Shown here: positions 1 to 6,695 of the stretch, one piece after another
How positions within the stretch are numbered: position 1 is the first letter of the stretch
Layout of the letters: each line of letters starts with the position of its first letter
Assembly (NCBI GenBank): GCA_002336915.1
Contig: DDET01000060.1
Span: 707-10,409, forward strand
Length of the DNA stretch: 9,703 bases
Reading direction: 5' to 3'
Source: Bacteroidetes bacterium UBA1947
GTDB lineage: Bacteria > Bacteroidota > Bacteroidia > Chitinophagales > Chitinophagaceae
Notes under the pieces: model-generated
Told to the model about the DNA's origin: nothing
What the model saw: the letters and a program-made list of their open reading frames with translations, nothing else
Databases searched by the model: none
Translations under genes and position numbers: made by a program

Positions 1-26
1 CTTCGGAGAGGCCGGGAGAGGTCTCG

Positions 27-1430
27 TTAGAGGATCGTCTTCTTCACATCCTCCAGTATATCTGCTGTCTCTTCTTTGCTGTTTCCTTCTGCATACACGC
101 GCAGCAAAGGCTCTGTGCCAGATGCCCTCAGCATCACCCAGCCGCCATTATCCAGGTGGTATTTAATACCGTCAATAGTTTCTATCCGGTTGAATGTGTA
201 TTTTCCAAAAGCCTTGTATTCGTTTTTCGTAGCTTTTTCTATAATAGCATTCTTCTTGTCGTTCTCAATATGCAGGTCGTTACGGTCGTAGAAAAAGGTG
301 CCCACCACATCATATACTTCCTGGCAAAGCTCTTTCAGCGTTTTCCCTGTCTTGGTCATGAACTCATATATCTCCAGCCCGTCAAAGATGCCGTCGCGCT
401 CGGGTATATGGCCTTTCACAGCTATACCACCGCTTTCTTCACCGCCTACCAGCACATCTTCATGTACCATCAGCTCGCTTATGTACTTAAAGCCAATTGG
501 CGTTACCTCAATTGGTAATCCATATGCCTCACACATTCTTTTCACCCTGTCTGTTACCGAGAAGGCTACCACTACTTTGCCGCTCATTCCCTTGTATTTA
601 TACAGGTAGTGTATCAGCAGCAGTATTATATGGTGTGCATCCACAAAATTGCCATCCTCGTCGTACAGGCCTATACGGTCTGCATCGCCATCCGTAGCAA
701 GGCCTATTTTCAATTCGGGCGTGGTACGTATCGTTGCTGCAAGTTCTTTCAGGTTCCTGTCCAGTGGCTCGGGTGCTTGTCCCTTAAAGCCGGGATTATC
801 CTCGCAATGCAATAGCACTGCATTTGGCAGTACCCTGCGCACTACGTTCTGCCCCGCACCATACATGGCATCGTAACCCAGTTTGAATGGTGATTTCGCC
901 AATGCGGCAAAATCAAATTTCTTTTCCAGGTACTCCACGTACATGTCCTCCAGGTTCACATATTCCAGCAGGCCTTTATCTTCCCAGTGTTTCAGTCCTT
1001 CAGTAGGTATCATTACTTCTTCAGGTATCAGCGCTTCCACGGCAGCTATATCCACCGGGCTCGATGGGCCACCATGCGCGCCTTTGAGTTTGTAACCATT
1101 ATAACTTGGCGGATTATGCGAGGCGGTGATAACAACTCCCTGCTGTGCTTTCAGCTCCAGCACACCAAACGATATCATGGGTGTACTTACAAAACCTTTG
1201 GCTAATAAAACTTTCACGCCATTATTACACAATACCTTCGCAACTGTTTCGCAAAACAGTTCACCACCAAAACGGCAGTCATGTCCCAGTACTACTGTAG
1301 GATCGCTGCCTCTTTTTAACAACCATGCTGCAAGCCCTTGCGATACTCGGCCAACATTATAAACCGTGAAATCCTGTGCAATTATTGCACGCCATCCATC
1401 CGTTCCGAATTTTATTTTATCAACTGTCAT
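27..1430 (-). CDS. Phosphoglucomutase/phosphomannomutase family protein
   Basis: This is an alpha-D-phosphohexomutase, a cytoplasmic enzyme that interconverts sugar 1-phosphates and 6-phosphates through a phosphoserine. All four family signatures are visible in the 467 residues: the catalytic loop TASHNP at 102-107 with phosphoserine S104, the magnesium loop DGDADR at 247-252, the sugar-binding GEESGG at 330-335, and the phosphate-binding RASGTEP beginning at 435. The length is typical for the bacterial family and the gene appears intact. The start is an ATG followed directly by the usual N-terminal motif (KFGTDGWR at 7-14). It is divergent from the aldehyde dehydrogenase across about 120 bases. 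Glucose versus mannose (or glucosamine) specificity cannot be decided by eye; the GEESGG loop fits glucose/mannose mutases better than GlmM. It ends 26 bases from the window edge, so downstream partners are unseen. Confidence 0.95.
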   Translation of the reverse strand: MTVDKIKFGTDGWRAIIAQDFTVYNVGRVSQGLAAWLLKRGSDPTVVLGHDCRFGGELFCETVAKVLCNNGVKVLLAKGFVSTPMISFGVLELKAQQGVVITASHNPPSYNGYKLKGAHGGPSSPVDIAAVEALIPEEVMIPTEGLKHWEDKGLLEYVNLEDMYVEYLEKKFDFAALAKSPFKLGYDAMYGAGQNVVRRVLPNAVLLHCEDNPGFKGQAPEPLDRNLKELAATIRTTPELKIGLATDGDADRIGLYDEDGNFVDAHHIILLLIHYLYKYKGMSGKVVVAFSVTDRVKRMCEAYGLPIEVTPIGFKYISELMVHEDVLVGGEESGGIAVKGHIPERDGIFDGLEIYEFMTKTGKTLKELCQEVYDVVGTFFYDRNDLHIENDKKNAIIEKATKNEYKAFGKYTFNRIETIDGIKYHLDNGGWVMLRASGTEPLLRVYAEGNSKEETADILEDVKKTIL

Positions 1431-1554
1431 GTTCCTTGTTTTCAGCTATTTGATAGCGATATTAATTATTTAACACGATTTTATACGGGTATCAAAAATA
1501 ATAAAGGTTTCGTTCGCTTCAGCTTATTTAATTTTGAATAAAATATACATAGCC
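1431..1554. promoter_or_regulatory. Divergent promoter region, with a -7 box for the dehydrogenase
   Basis: This AT-rich spacer separates two divergent genes. On the plus strand TAATTTTG at 1529-1536 matches the Bacteroidota -7 consensus TAnnTTTG. A weak TTTC at 1508-1511, 17 bases upstream, could serve as the -33 element. Transcription would start near 1541-1544, just before the ATG at 1555, giving a very short leader. On the minus strand TATTTTTG at 1500-1493 also fits the -7 consensus for the mutase and would give a leader of roughly 50 bases, but I find no convincing -33 element. No Shine-Dalgarno sequence precedes either start. Confidence 0.45.
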
Positions 1555-2928
1555 ATGTCCAATGTTCTTAGGTCTGTCAATCCCGCAACAGGTTCGGTTT
1601 TAGCTAATTACGATATATATGACGATGCCAAGGTGAAAAAGGCCCTGCAACTGGCCCACAAGACATATAACGAATGGCGATTATTCTCATTAAAGGAGCG
1701 CGGCGTAGTATTAAAAAAGATCGCGGCGGAACTGAGAAAGCAAAAACAAAAGTTGGCCGAACTGGCAACGGCCGAAATGGGGAAGCCCATACAGCAAAGC
1801 TTGGATGAGGTAGAGAAATGCGCAAAGACCTTTGAATTTTATGCCAAGGAAGGCCCCAAATTCCTTGCGGACGAGATAGTGGAGACCGATGCTAAGAAAA
1901 GCTACGTTTCCTTCCAACCGCTGGGGGTAGTGCTCGCCATCATGCCATGGAACTTCCCTTATTGGCAGGTATTCCGCGCAATGGGCCCGGCTATTATGGC
2001 CGGCAATACAATGATATTAAAGCATGCCTCCAATATAAGCGGCTGTGCATTGGCTATAGAGAATGTAATGAAGAGAGCAGGAGCGCCTAAAGGGTTGTTC
2101 CAAACACTCTTGCTGCCTTCCTCCCAAATAAAAGATGTGATAGCAGACCCGGCAATAAGCGCTGTAACCCTAACAGGCAGCACCGCTGCGGGCAAAGAAG
2201 TAGCGGCCATCGCCGGCGCACATATCAAAAAGCAAGTGCTGGAGCTTGGTGGCAGTGATGCCTATATAGTGCTGGAAGATGCAGACCTGGATAGTGCTGT
2301 AACAATAAGCGTGAACGGCAGGCTGGTGAACAGCGGGCAAAGCTGCGTAGCTGCAAAACGTTTCGTAGCAGTGAAAGCTATCCGCAAAGAGTTTGAAAGC
2401 CGCATGGTGGAACAAATGAAAGCTGCCACTTTCGGTGATCCCATGGACAGGAACAACAAAATAGGCCCCCTCGCCCGCGTCGACCTTCGCGATACCCTGC
2501 ATGCACAGGTGCAAAAGAGCATCGGGCTCGGTGCTAAATTATTATGCGGTGGTTACATACCCGAAGGTCCCGGCGCTTTCTATCCGCCCACGGTGCTTAC
2601 CAATGTAAAGAAAGGCATGCCCGCATACGATGAAGAATTGTTTGGCCCTGTGGCTGCTATTATAGAAGCTAAAGACGAAAAAGATGCCATCCGCATAGCG
2701 AATGATAGCATCTACGGCCTCGGTGCGGGTATCTTCTCAAAGAACAGGAAACGTGCCGAGCAAATAGCAGCAAAAGAGCTGCAGGCAGGCAACTGCTTTG
2801 TAAATGCTTTTGTTCATTCTGATGCCCGCCTGCCTTTTGGTGGCGTAAAACAGAGCGGTTATGGCAGGGAATTAAGTATATTTGGCATACGTGAGTTCGT
2901 AAATGTTAAAACGGTTTTTATTAACTGA
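1555..2928 (+). CDS. NAD(P)-dependent succinate-semialdehyde dehydrogenase, GabD1-type
   Basis: This is an aldehyde dehydrogenase of 457 residues, predicted to oxidise succinate semialdehyde to succinate in the cytoplasm. Visible hallmarks are the oxyanion asparagine in PWNFP (N133), the cofactor loop TGSTAAGK at 207-214, the general base E230 in LELGGSD, the catalytic cysteine C264 in GQSCVAAKR, and ELFGP at 361-365. The short length and the LELGGSD/GQSC(V/I)AAKR forms fit the GabD1 (YneI/Sad-like) subgroup; related semialdehydes are possible substrates. I start at ATG 1555. An in-frame TTG at 1534 lies inside the candidate -7 box, so it would probably be untranscribed. No GABA transaminase or permease is adjacent, so a role in GABA degradation is family-based inference. 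A small gene follows after only 3 bases, which suggests one transcript. Confidence 0.92.
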   Translation: MSNVLRSVNPATGSVLANYDIYDDAKVKKALQLAHKTYNEWRLFSLKERGVVLKKIAAELRKQKQKLAELATAEMGKPIQQSLDEVEKCAKTFEFYAKEGPKFLADEIVETDAKKSYVSFQPLGVVLAIMPWNFPYWQVFRAMGPAIMAGNTMILKHASNISGCALAIENVMKRAGAPKGLFQTLLLPSSQIKDVIADPAISAVTLTGSTAAGKEVAAIAGAHIKKQVLELGGSDAYIVLEDADLDSAVTISVNGRLVNSGQSCVAAKRFVAVKAIRKEFESRMVEQMKAATFGDPMDRNNKIGPLARVDLRDTLHAQVQKSIGLGAKLLCGGYIPEGPGAFYPPTVLTNVKKGMPAYDEELFGPVAAIIEAKDEKDAIRIANDSIYGLGAGIFSKNRKRAEQIAAKELQAGNCFVNAFVHSDARLPFGGVKQSGYGRELSIFGIREFVNVKTVFIN

Positions 2929-2931
2929 TTT

Positions 2932-3087
2932 ATGTCGAAAGAGAAGGATATTAAACTAAAGCAGTTCAATAGCGATGATATAGTCGCAAAAATCGACAGC
3001 GCTATTAAGCAAGTAGCAGAAGGCAAGGTGATAGGGCATTCTGAAGTCAAAAAGAAGATTGATGAATGGAGTAGCAAGCGTGGGTGA
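2932..3087 (+). CDS. Small hypothetical protein (51 aa) with antitoxin-like C-terminus
   Basis: This is a 51-residue, highly charged, lysine-rich protein with no signal peptide or membrane segment. It begins with ATG 3 bases after the dehydrogenase stop and ends in TGA, so it is likely translated from the same message. Residues from about 19 onward (AKIDSAIKQVAEGKVIGHSE, continuing to KKKIDEW) have the pattern 'helix, short Gly-Lys turn, (S/G)HxEVxxxIxxW' seen at the C-termini of many small Bacteroidota antitoxin-like proteins. Those are thought to pair with RelE/ParE-type toxins. No toxin gene sits next to it here: the following gene is an SGNH hydrolase 38 bases on. I infer either an orphan antitoxin relative or an unrelated small regulator. 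Function is unknown; the gene is believable from position, composition and motif. Confidence 0.6.
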   Translation: MSKEKDIKLKQFNSDDIVAKIDSAIKQVAEGKVIGHSEVKKKIDEWSSKRG

Positions 3088-3092
3088 CCTTG

Positions 3093-3125
3093 TCAACCAA
3101 TCAACTAATTAACCAGTTAACTAAC
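3093..3125 (+). repeat. Short AAC(C/T)AA-type degenerate repeat upstream of the SGNH gene
   Basis: The 33 bases before the SGNH hydrolase ATG are built from tandem variants of a 6-8 base unit (AACCAAT, AACTAAT, AACCAGTT, AACTAAC). The tract includes the palindromic core TTAAC-CA-GTTAA at 3109-3120. It contains almost no G. It could be an unstructured translation-enhancing leader, since this phylum does not rely on Shine-Dalgarno pairing, or a small operator; the sequence does not decide. Confidence 0.4.
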
Positions 3126-3728
3126 ATGCACACATATTTAGCCCTCGGCGATTCATATACAATAGGCGAACAGGTCCACGTGTCGGAGAACTTCCCGCAT
3201 CAGCTCGTTAAGCTTTTAAAAGAAAAGCACATTGATGTTGCCGATCCTGTAATTGTCGCAAAGACCGGCTGGACGACCGATGAACTCGCTGCTGCAATTC
3301 GCGAGCACAATATCCACGAGTCTTTCTCTTTTGTTACACTGTTGATCGGTGTCAACAACCAATATCGCGGTCGTGATATAGAAAATTATAAAACAGAGTT
3401 TACCGACCTGCTCACACAGGCCATCGTTTTTGCCAACGGCCATACACAGAACGTATTCGTAGTTTCCATTCCCGACTGGGGTGTAACACCATTTGCCGAG
3501 GGCCGCGACAGGGCTAAGGTAGCTCAGGAAATAGATGCCTACAACGCAGCCTGCAAAGAAATAGCCATGGCCCATAAATGCCACTTCACAGATATTACAG
3601 ATAGTACACGTCACAATGGTACCAACGCCCTCTTCCTTGCCGGCGATGGTCTTCATCCTTCAGCAAAGGAATATGAAATATGGGCTAAACGCCTCCTGCC
3701 GGAAGTCGCAAGTGTCTTAACGCAGTAA
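3126..3728 (+). CDS. SGNH/GDSL-type hydrolase (cytoplasmic esterase/lipase family)
   Basis: This 200-residue protein belongs to the SGNH hydrolase superfamily, serine esterases with a flavodoxin-like fold. Block I is ALGDSYTIGE at 6-15 with nucleophile S10. Block II is the glycine in KTGWT (G48). Block III is IGVNNQ at 74-79, supplying the oxyanion asparagine N77. Block V is DGLHPS at 174-179, with D174 and H177 completing the triad. All catalytic elements are present, so it should be active, but the substrate (acyl or acetyl ester) cannot be told. There is no signal peptide, so I predict a cytoplasmic location. The ATG at 3126 puts block I at the usual distance from the N-terminus. A GTG at 3084 would add 14 low-complexity residues and overlap the previous gene, so I reject it. 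It may share a transcript with the two upstream genes. Confidence 0.88.
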   Translation: MHTYLALGDSYTIGEQVHVSENFPHQLVKLLKEKHIDVADPVIVAKTGWTTDELAAAIREHNIHESFSFVTLLIGVNNQYRGRDIENYKTEFTDLLTQAIVFANGHTQNVFVVSIPDWGVTPFAEGRDRAKVAQEIDAYNAACKEIAMAHKCHFTDITDSTRHNGTNALFLAGDGLHPSAKEYEIWAKRLLPEVASVLTQ

Positions 3729-3789
3729 TTATAACAAAATAATATAAGGCTTTGCGGAAATCTTGTAAACATTCATTGTATTAGCTCCG

Positions 3790-3797
3790 TACCTTTG
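3790..3797 (+). promoter_or_regulatory. -7 promoter box of the metal cassette
   Basis: TACCTTTG matches the Bacteroidota primary-sigma -7 consensus TAnnTTTG exactly and is followed by CA, as in many strong promoters of this phylum. It lies 10 bases before the ATG of the HYC_CC_PP gene, so the leader would be only a few bases long. A TTG at about 3777-3779 is too close to be a standard -33 element and the next TTG upstream is slightly too far, so the upstream element is unclear. Confidence 0.55.
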
Positions 3798-3807
3798 CAT
3801 TACATAA

Positions 3808-4227
3808 ATGAAGAGGTTTCTTGCCATACCGTTAATGTTTATCTACCTGCTAGCGATGTCGGGTATAGTGATCAGTACGCATTACTGCGGCAGCAAGCTT
3901 GTATCCTGGAATGTGTACCTGAAAGCTGCACTCTGCGGTGGCTGCGGGAAAGATGACCACGGCAAAGAGAAGAAACCAATGAAGTGCTGCAAGGACAAGG
4001 TGCTTGTAGCAAAAGTGCAGCATGATCAAAACGACAATGCTGCTTTCAAATACAACTTGCAGCAGCCAACTTTTACGCCCGCTGTTTTACCTCAATTTCC
4101 CGCTGTAATAGCATCGGTTCCTGCCATTTCTCCTGCCGCCACTCTGTACCGGCCTAACGCTCCGCCGGGCAATTGGCAAAACATACCGCTTTACAAGCTC
4201 CACGCCCGCCTTACTTATTATGGTTAG
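3808..4227 (+). CDS. HYC_CC_PP family protein, exported, cysteine-rich, function unknown
   Basis: This 139-residue protein fits the Bacteroidota family named after its HYC, CC and PP motifs. Here they are HYC at 25-27 right after an N-terminal hydrophobic segment (about residues 4-23), CC at 60-61 and PP at 119-120. It also carries CGGC at 43-46 and several His and Lys residues between the cysteine motifs, which could bind a soft metal. Residues 88-113 form a hydrophobic, proline-rich stretch that may be membrane-associated but is a poor transmembrane helix. The N-terminus could be an uncleaved anchor or a signal peptide, placing the cysteines outside the cytoplasm. It heads a cassette with an HMA-domain protein and a TonB-dependent receptor, so a part in envelope metal handling is a reasonable inference. 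No biochemical function of the family is known to me. Confidence 0.85.
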   Translation: MKRFLAIPLMFIYLLAMSGIVISTHYCGSKLVSWNVYLKAALCGGCGKDDHGKEKKPMKCCKDKVLVAKVQHDQNDNAAFKYNLQQPTFTPAVLPQFPAVIASVPAISPAATLYRPNAPPGNWQNIPLYKLHARLTYYG

Positions 4228-4279
4228 CAGCTTACCCGTTCCCGACAGGTACTGCATCATTATTTTTTAACCATAATAA
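4215..4279. repeat. Inverted repeat with inner hairpin between the HYC_CC_PP and HMA genes
   Basis: A perfect 12-base inverted repeat has arms at 4215-4226 and 4268-4279 (TTATTATGGTTA and its complement). The left arm overlaps the end of the HYC_CC_PP gene, including two bases of its stop codon. Inside is a second stem, GCAG/CTGC plus TACC/GGTA with a two-base bulge (4227-4236 with 4248-4255), followed by a T-rich run ending at 4268. The inner hairpin and T-run resemble a weak terminator or attenuator. The outer stem could protect mRNA ends or set differing levels of the first gene and the next two. Confidence 0.5.
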
Positions 4280-4288
4280 TTCAATTTT

Positions 4289-4633
4289 ATGAAACGATTG
4301 ATCGTTTTTTTATCGATTATATTTTTCTCGTCTGCTGTATTTGCTCAGCAAAATAAAGACATTGTTACAGAGCACTACAAGGTCTCCGGCAATTGCGAAC
4401 AATGCAAAAAGCGCATTGAGAATGCAGCCTACATTAAAGGTGTAAAGCGCGCAGAATGGAATAAAGAGACAGGTGATCTCACCCTGATTTACCGTCCCTC
4501 GCAAACCTCGGCCGACGCGGTACTGCAGCATATAGCCAAAGCAGGCCATGAATCTGGACAGGTTAAGGCCGATGACGCTGCATACAAAAAATTACCTCAT
4601 TGCTGCGCTTACAAAGAAACCGGCAAACACTAA
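4289..4633 (+). CDS. Periplasmic heavy-metal-associated (HMA) domain protein
   Basis: This 114-residue protein has a clear signal peptide (MKR, a hydrophobic core, then AVFAQ, with cleavage expected near residue 19-20). It is followed by an HMA fold like that of copper chaperones and P-type ATPase N-domains. The metal site is the CEQC of GNCEQCKKRIENA (C36, C39), followed by the family pattern GVKRAEWNKETGDLTLIY in beta strand positions. A C-terminal HCC (104-106) after KLP adds two more cysteines outside the core domain, a feature I associate with secreted Bacteroidota HMA proteins. The usual ligand of such CxxC sites is Cu(I); zinc or mercury cannot be excluded. It sits 61 bases after the HYC_CC_PP gene and 11 bases before the TonB receptor, so I infer it exchanges metal with the receptor or with another envelope protein. 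Confidence 0.9.
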   Translation: MKRLIVFLSIIFFSSAVFAQQNKDIVTEHYKVSGNCEQCKKRIENAAYIKGVKRAEWNKETGDLTLIYRPSQTSADAVLQHIAKAGHESGQVKADDAAYKKLPHCCAYKETGKH

Positions 4634-4644
4634 AACCCATCCAC

Positions 4645-6645
4645 ATGAATTATAAGCGCAAACTGCTTTTTAGTGGGTTGTGGTTGCTTGTCGGCTTGTC
4701 CGCACATGCGCAGGCCGACAGTACGCAGGCACCCAAAAAGCTGAAAGAAGTAATAATAAAGCAGCACATGAACACTACCAAAGTGAGCTTAATGAAGCCC
4801 ATGAAGGTAGAAGAAATAGGCAAGGGCGAATTGCTCAAAGCCGCCTGCTGCAATCTTAGTGAGAGTTTCGAGACCACCCCCTCGGTTGATGTTGCATTTA
4901 CGGATGCAGTGTCAGGCTACAAGCAGGTACAGATGCTGGGCCTTGCAGGTCCATATACACTCATCACCCGGGAGAACATTCCCGATGTGCGTGGCCTTGC
5001 TGCCATAACAGGCCTCACCTATACCCCCGGCACATGGATAGACGGCATGCAGCTAAGCAAAGGCACGGGCAGTGTTTTAAACGGCTATGAGAGTGTTGCA
5101 GGGCAGATAAATATAGAGCTCCGCAAGCCCTTTGAAGAAGATAAGCTGGTGCTGAATGTATATCAGAACAGCCAGGGCCGCACAGAGGGTAATTTCTATG
5201 CACGTAAGGAGCTGAGCAAGCGGCTTTCCACAGGTTTCTTTGCACATGCACGTTCGCAGTGGCTCAAGACCGACCAGAATAAAGACGGTTTTCTTGATCA
5301 GCCATTGGGCAACCAATATATACTGCTCAACCGCTGGTTCTATCATGCACCAAAAGGTTTCGAGGCCCAGGCCGGGATAAAAGGTGTGTATAGCACAAAC
5401 ACGGGCGGACAATGGAACTACATTAAGGGCGATGAGCAACAGGCAGGCAAGCCCTGGGGTTATGAGCTCAATACAAAGCGACTGGAAGGCTGGGCAAAAA
5501 TAGGTAAGGTTTTTCCACACAAACCTGCTACCAGTATGGGACTGCAACTGTCCGGCGTGTATCACGACCAGGATGCTTTGTTTGGCAACAGGGTATATGA
5601 TGCCCGGCAGAAAAGCCTGTATGCCAACCTTATTTTTCAATCCATCATCGACAACACAAATCATGTAATAAAGGGCGGACTGAGTACAGTGCTCGATGAC
5701 TACGATGAACTGTTCGGGGCAAAGGTTTACAAGCGTACCGAAATAGTTCCCGGTGCTTTTGCCGAGTATTCATACAGCTATCTTGATAAGTTCAACCTGA
5801 TAGCCGGCCTGCGTGGCGACTATGATAATTTGTACGGCGGCTTCCTTACGCCCCGCCTGCACCTGCGCTATGCGCCCTTTAAAAAGACAGCAATTCGCGC
5901 TTCCATTGGTCGCGCACAACGCACCGCTAACATACTCGCCGAGAACATGGGCTACATGGCAAGCAGCCGCGTATTCGTAATTCCTTCAACGGCTAATAGC
6001 TTCAACCTGGATCCTGAAGTCGCGTGGAACATGGGTGTAAATCTCACTCAAAAGTTCATGCTCGACTATCGCGATGGCAGCTTTGGTGTAGATTACTACT
6101 ATACCCATTTTCAAAACCAGGTCATTGCTGATGTAGAGAATCCGGGCCAGGTATCCTTTTACAACCTCAGCGGTCCATCATTTGCGCATAGCCTGCAGGC
6201 CCAGTTCGATTATGAGCTCATACATCATCTTTCCATGCGCCTTGCTTATCGTTGGTATAATGTAATGAGCACCTTTAGTGGCGTATTGAAAGAGAAGCCT
6301 TTGATAGCTGCCAACCGCGCCTTTGCGAACTTCGGCTATGAGACCAACAACAGTTGGAAGTTCGATTATACTTTCCACTGGACGGGTACGAAGCGTGTGC
6401 CCGCAACACACATGATGCTGGGCTTCCGATCGCCCTCTTTTGTGCAGATGAACGCACAGGTAAGCAAGATGTTTAAGAACAATATCGAGATATACCTTGG
6501 CGGAGAGAACCTCACAAACTATATGCAGCACGATCCTATCATTGGTGCCGATGCTCCCTTCGCACATGGCTTCGATGCTTCTATGATATGGGGCCCGGTA
6601 ATGGGCAGGAATATTTACGCGGGGGTCAGGTACAACTTAAAATAA
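4645..6645 (+). CDS. TonB-dependent outer-membrane receptor, putative metal (copper) transporter
   Basis: This 666-residue outer-membrane receptor has a signal peptide ending near AHAQ (residue 23), a TonB-box-like LKEVII (33-38), a plug of about 110 residues and a C-terminal beta-barrel ending in GVRYNLK. The plug is well conserved in appearance: SESFETTPSVDV (72-83), QMLGL, YTLI, NIPDVRGL, PGTWIDGMQLSKGTGSV and NGYESVAGQIN (147-156). It lacks the N-terminal carboxypeptidase-regulatory-like domain common in SusC-type receptors and has no SusD partner, so glycan uptake is unlikely. A CysCys pair at 68-69, right before the conserved plug motif, is unusual for this class and may bind metal. The start is ATG 4645, which begins a good signal peptide; an in-frame ATG at 4600 lies inside the preceding gene. 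The paired HMA gene suggests copper or a similar ion, which is inference. Confidence 0.92.
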   Translation: MNYKRKLLFSGLWLLVGLSAHAQADSTQAPKKLKEVIIKQHMNTTKVSLMKPMKVEEIGKGELLKAACCNLSESFETTPSVDVAFTDAVSGYKQVQMLGLAGPYTLITRENIPDVRGLAAITGLTYTPGTWIDGMQLSKGTGSVLNGYESVAGQINIELRKPFEEDKLVLNVYQNSQGRTEGNFYARKELSKRLSTGFFAHARSQWLKTDQNKDGFLDQPLGNQYILLNRWFYHAPKGFEAQAGIKGVYSTNTGGQWNYIKGDEQQAGKPWGYELNTKRLEGWAKIGKVFPHKPATSMGLQLSGVYHDQDALFGNRVYDARQKSLYANLIFQSIIDNTNHVIKGGLSTVLDDYDELFGAKVYKRTEIVPGAFAEYSYSYLDKFNLIAGLRGDYDNLYGGFLTPRLHLRYAPFKKTAIRASIGRAQRTANILAENMGYMASSRVFVIPSTANSFNLDPEVAWNMGVNLTQKFMLDYRDGSFGVDYYYTHFQNQVIADVENPGQVSFYNLSGPSFAHSLQAQFDYELIHHLSMRLAYRWYNVMSTFSGVLKEKPLIAANRAFANFGYETNNSWKFDYTFHWTGTKRVPATHMMLGFRSPSFVQMNAQVSKMFKNNIEIYLGGENLTNYMQHDPIIGADAPFAHGFDASMIWGPVMGRNIYAGVRYNLK

Positions 6646-6652
6646 CCAAGTG

Positions 6653-6690
6653 CAGGGCTTTACATTTGTGAAGCCCTGTTCTTATTTATA
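6653..6690 (+). terminator. Rho-independent terminator of the metal cassette
   Basis: A perfect 8-base stem, CAGGGCTT (6653-6660) with AAGCCCTG (6671-6678), extends inward by three further pairs (one a G-U wobble). It closes a four-base loop and is followed by the T-rich TTCTTATTTA. It starts 7 bases after the receptor stop codon. Read on the minus strand the same hairpin is followed by a moderately T-rich tail, so it may also terminate the converging FkbM methyltransferase gene, which ends at 6696. Confidence 0.8.
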
Positions 6691-6695
6691 CCGGG

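Noticed and set aside
1534..1554. Upstream TTG start for the aldehyde dehydrogenase
   Set aside because: The TTG falls inside the TAATTTTG -7 box, so it would precede the expected transcription start. ATG 1555 gives the normal family N-terminus.
3084..3125. GTG start adding 14 residues to the SGNH hydrolase
   Set aside because: The extension is a low-complexity Asn/Gln/Leu/Thr run encoded by the repeat leader and overlaps the preceding small gene. ATG 3126 places block I correctly.
2932..3728. Toxin-antitoxin pair made of the 51-residue protein and the following gene
   Set aside because: The following gene is a complete SGNH hydrolase with all catalytic blocks, not a RelE/ParE, PIN or Fic toxin.
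4600..4644. Upstream ATG start for the TonB receptor
   Set aside because: It lies within the HMA gene and would bury the signal peptide behind 15 polar residues. ATG 4645 gives a proper signal peptide.
5077..5664. A 195-codon minus-strand open frame inside the TonB receptor gene
   Set aside because: The sense strand encodes a continuous receptor plug and barrel. The antisense product is cysteine- and leucine-rich with no motif, so it is a shadow.
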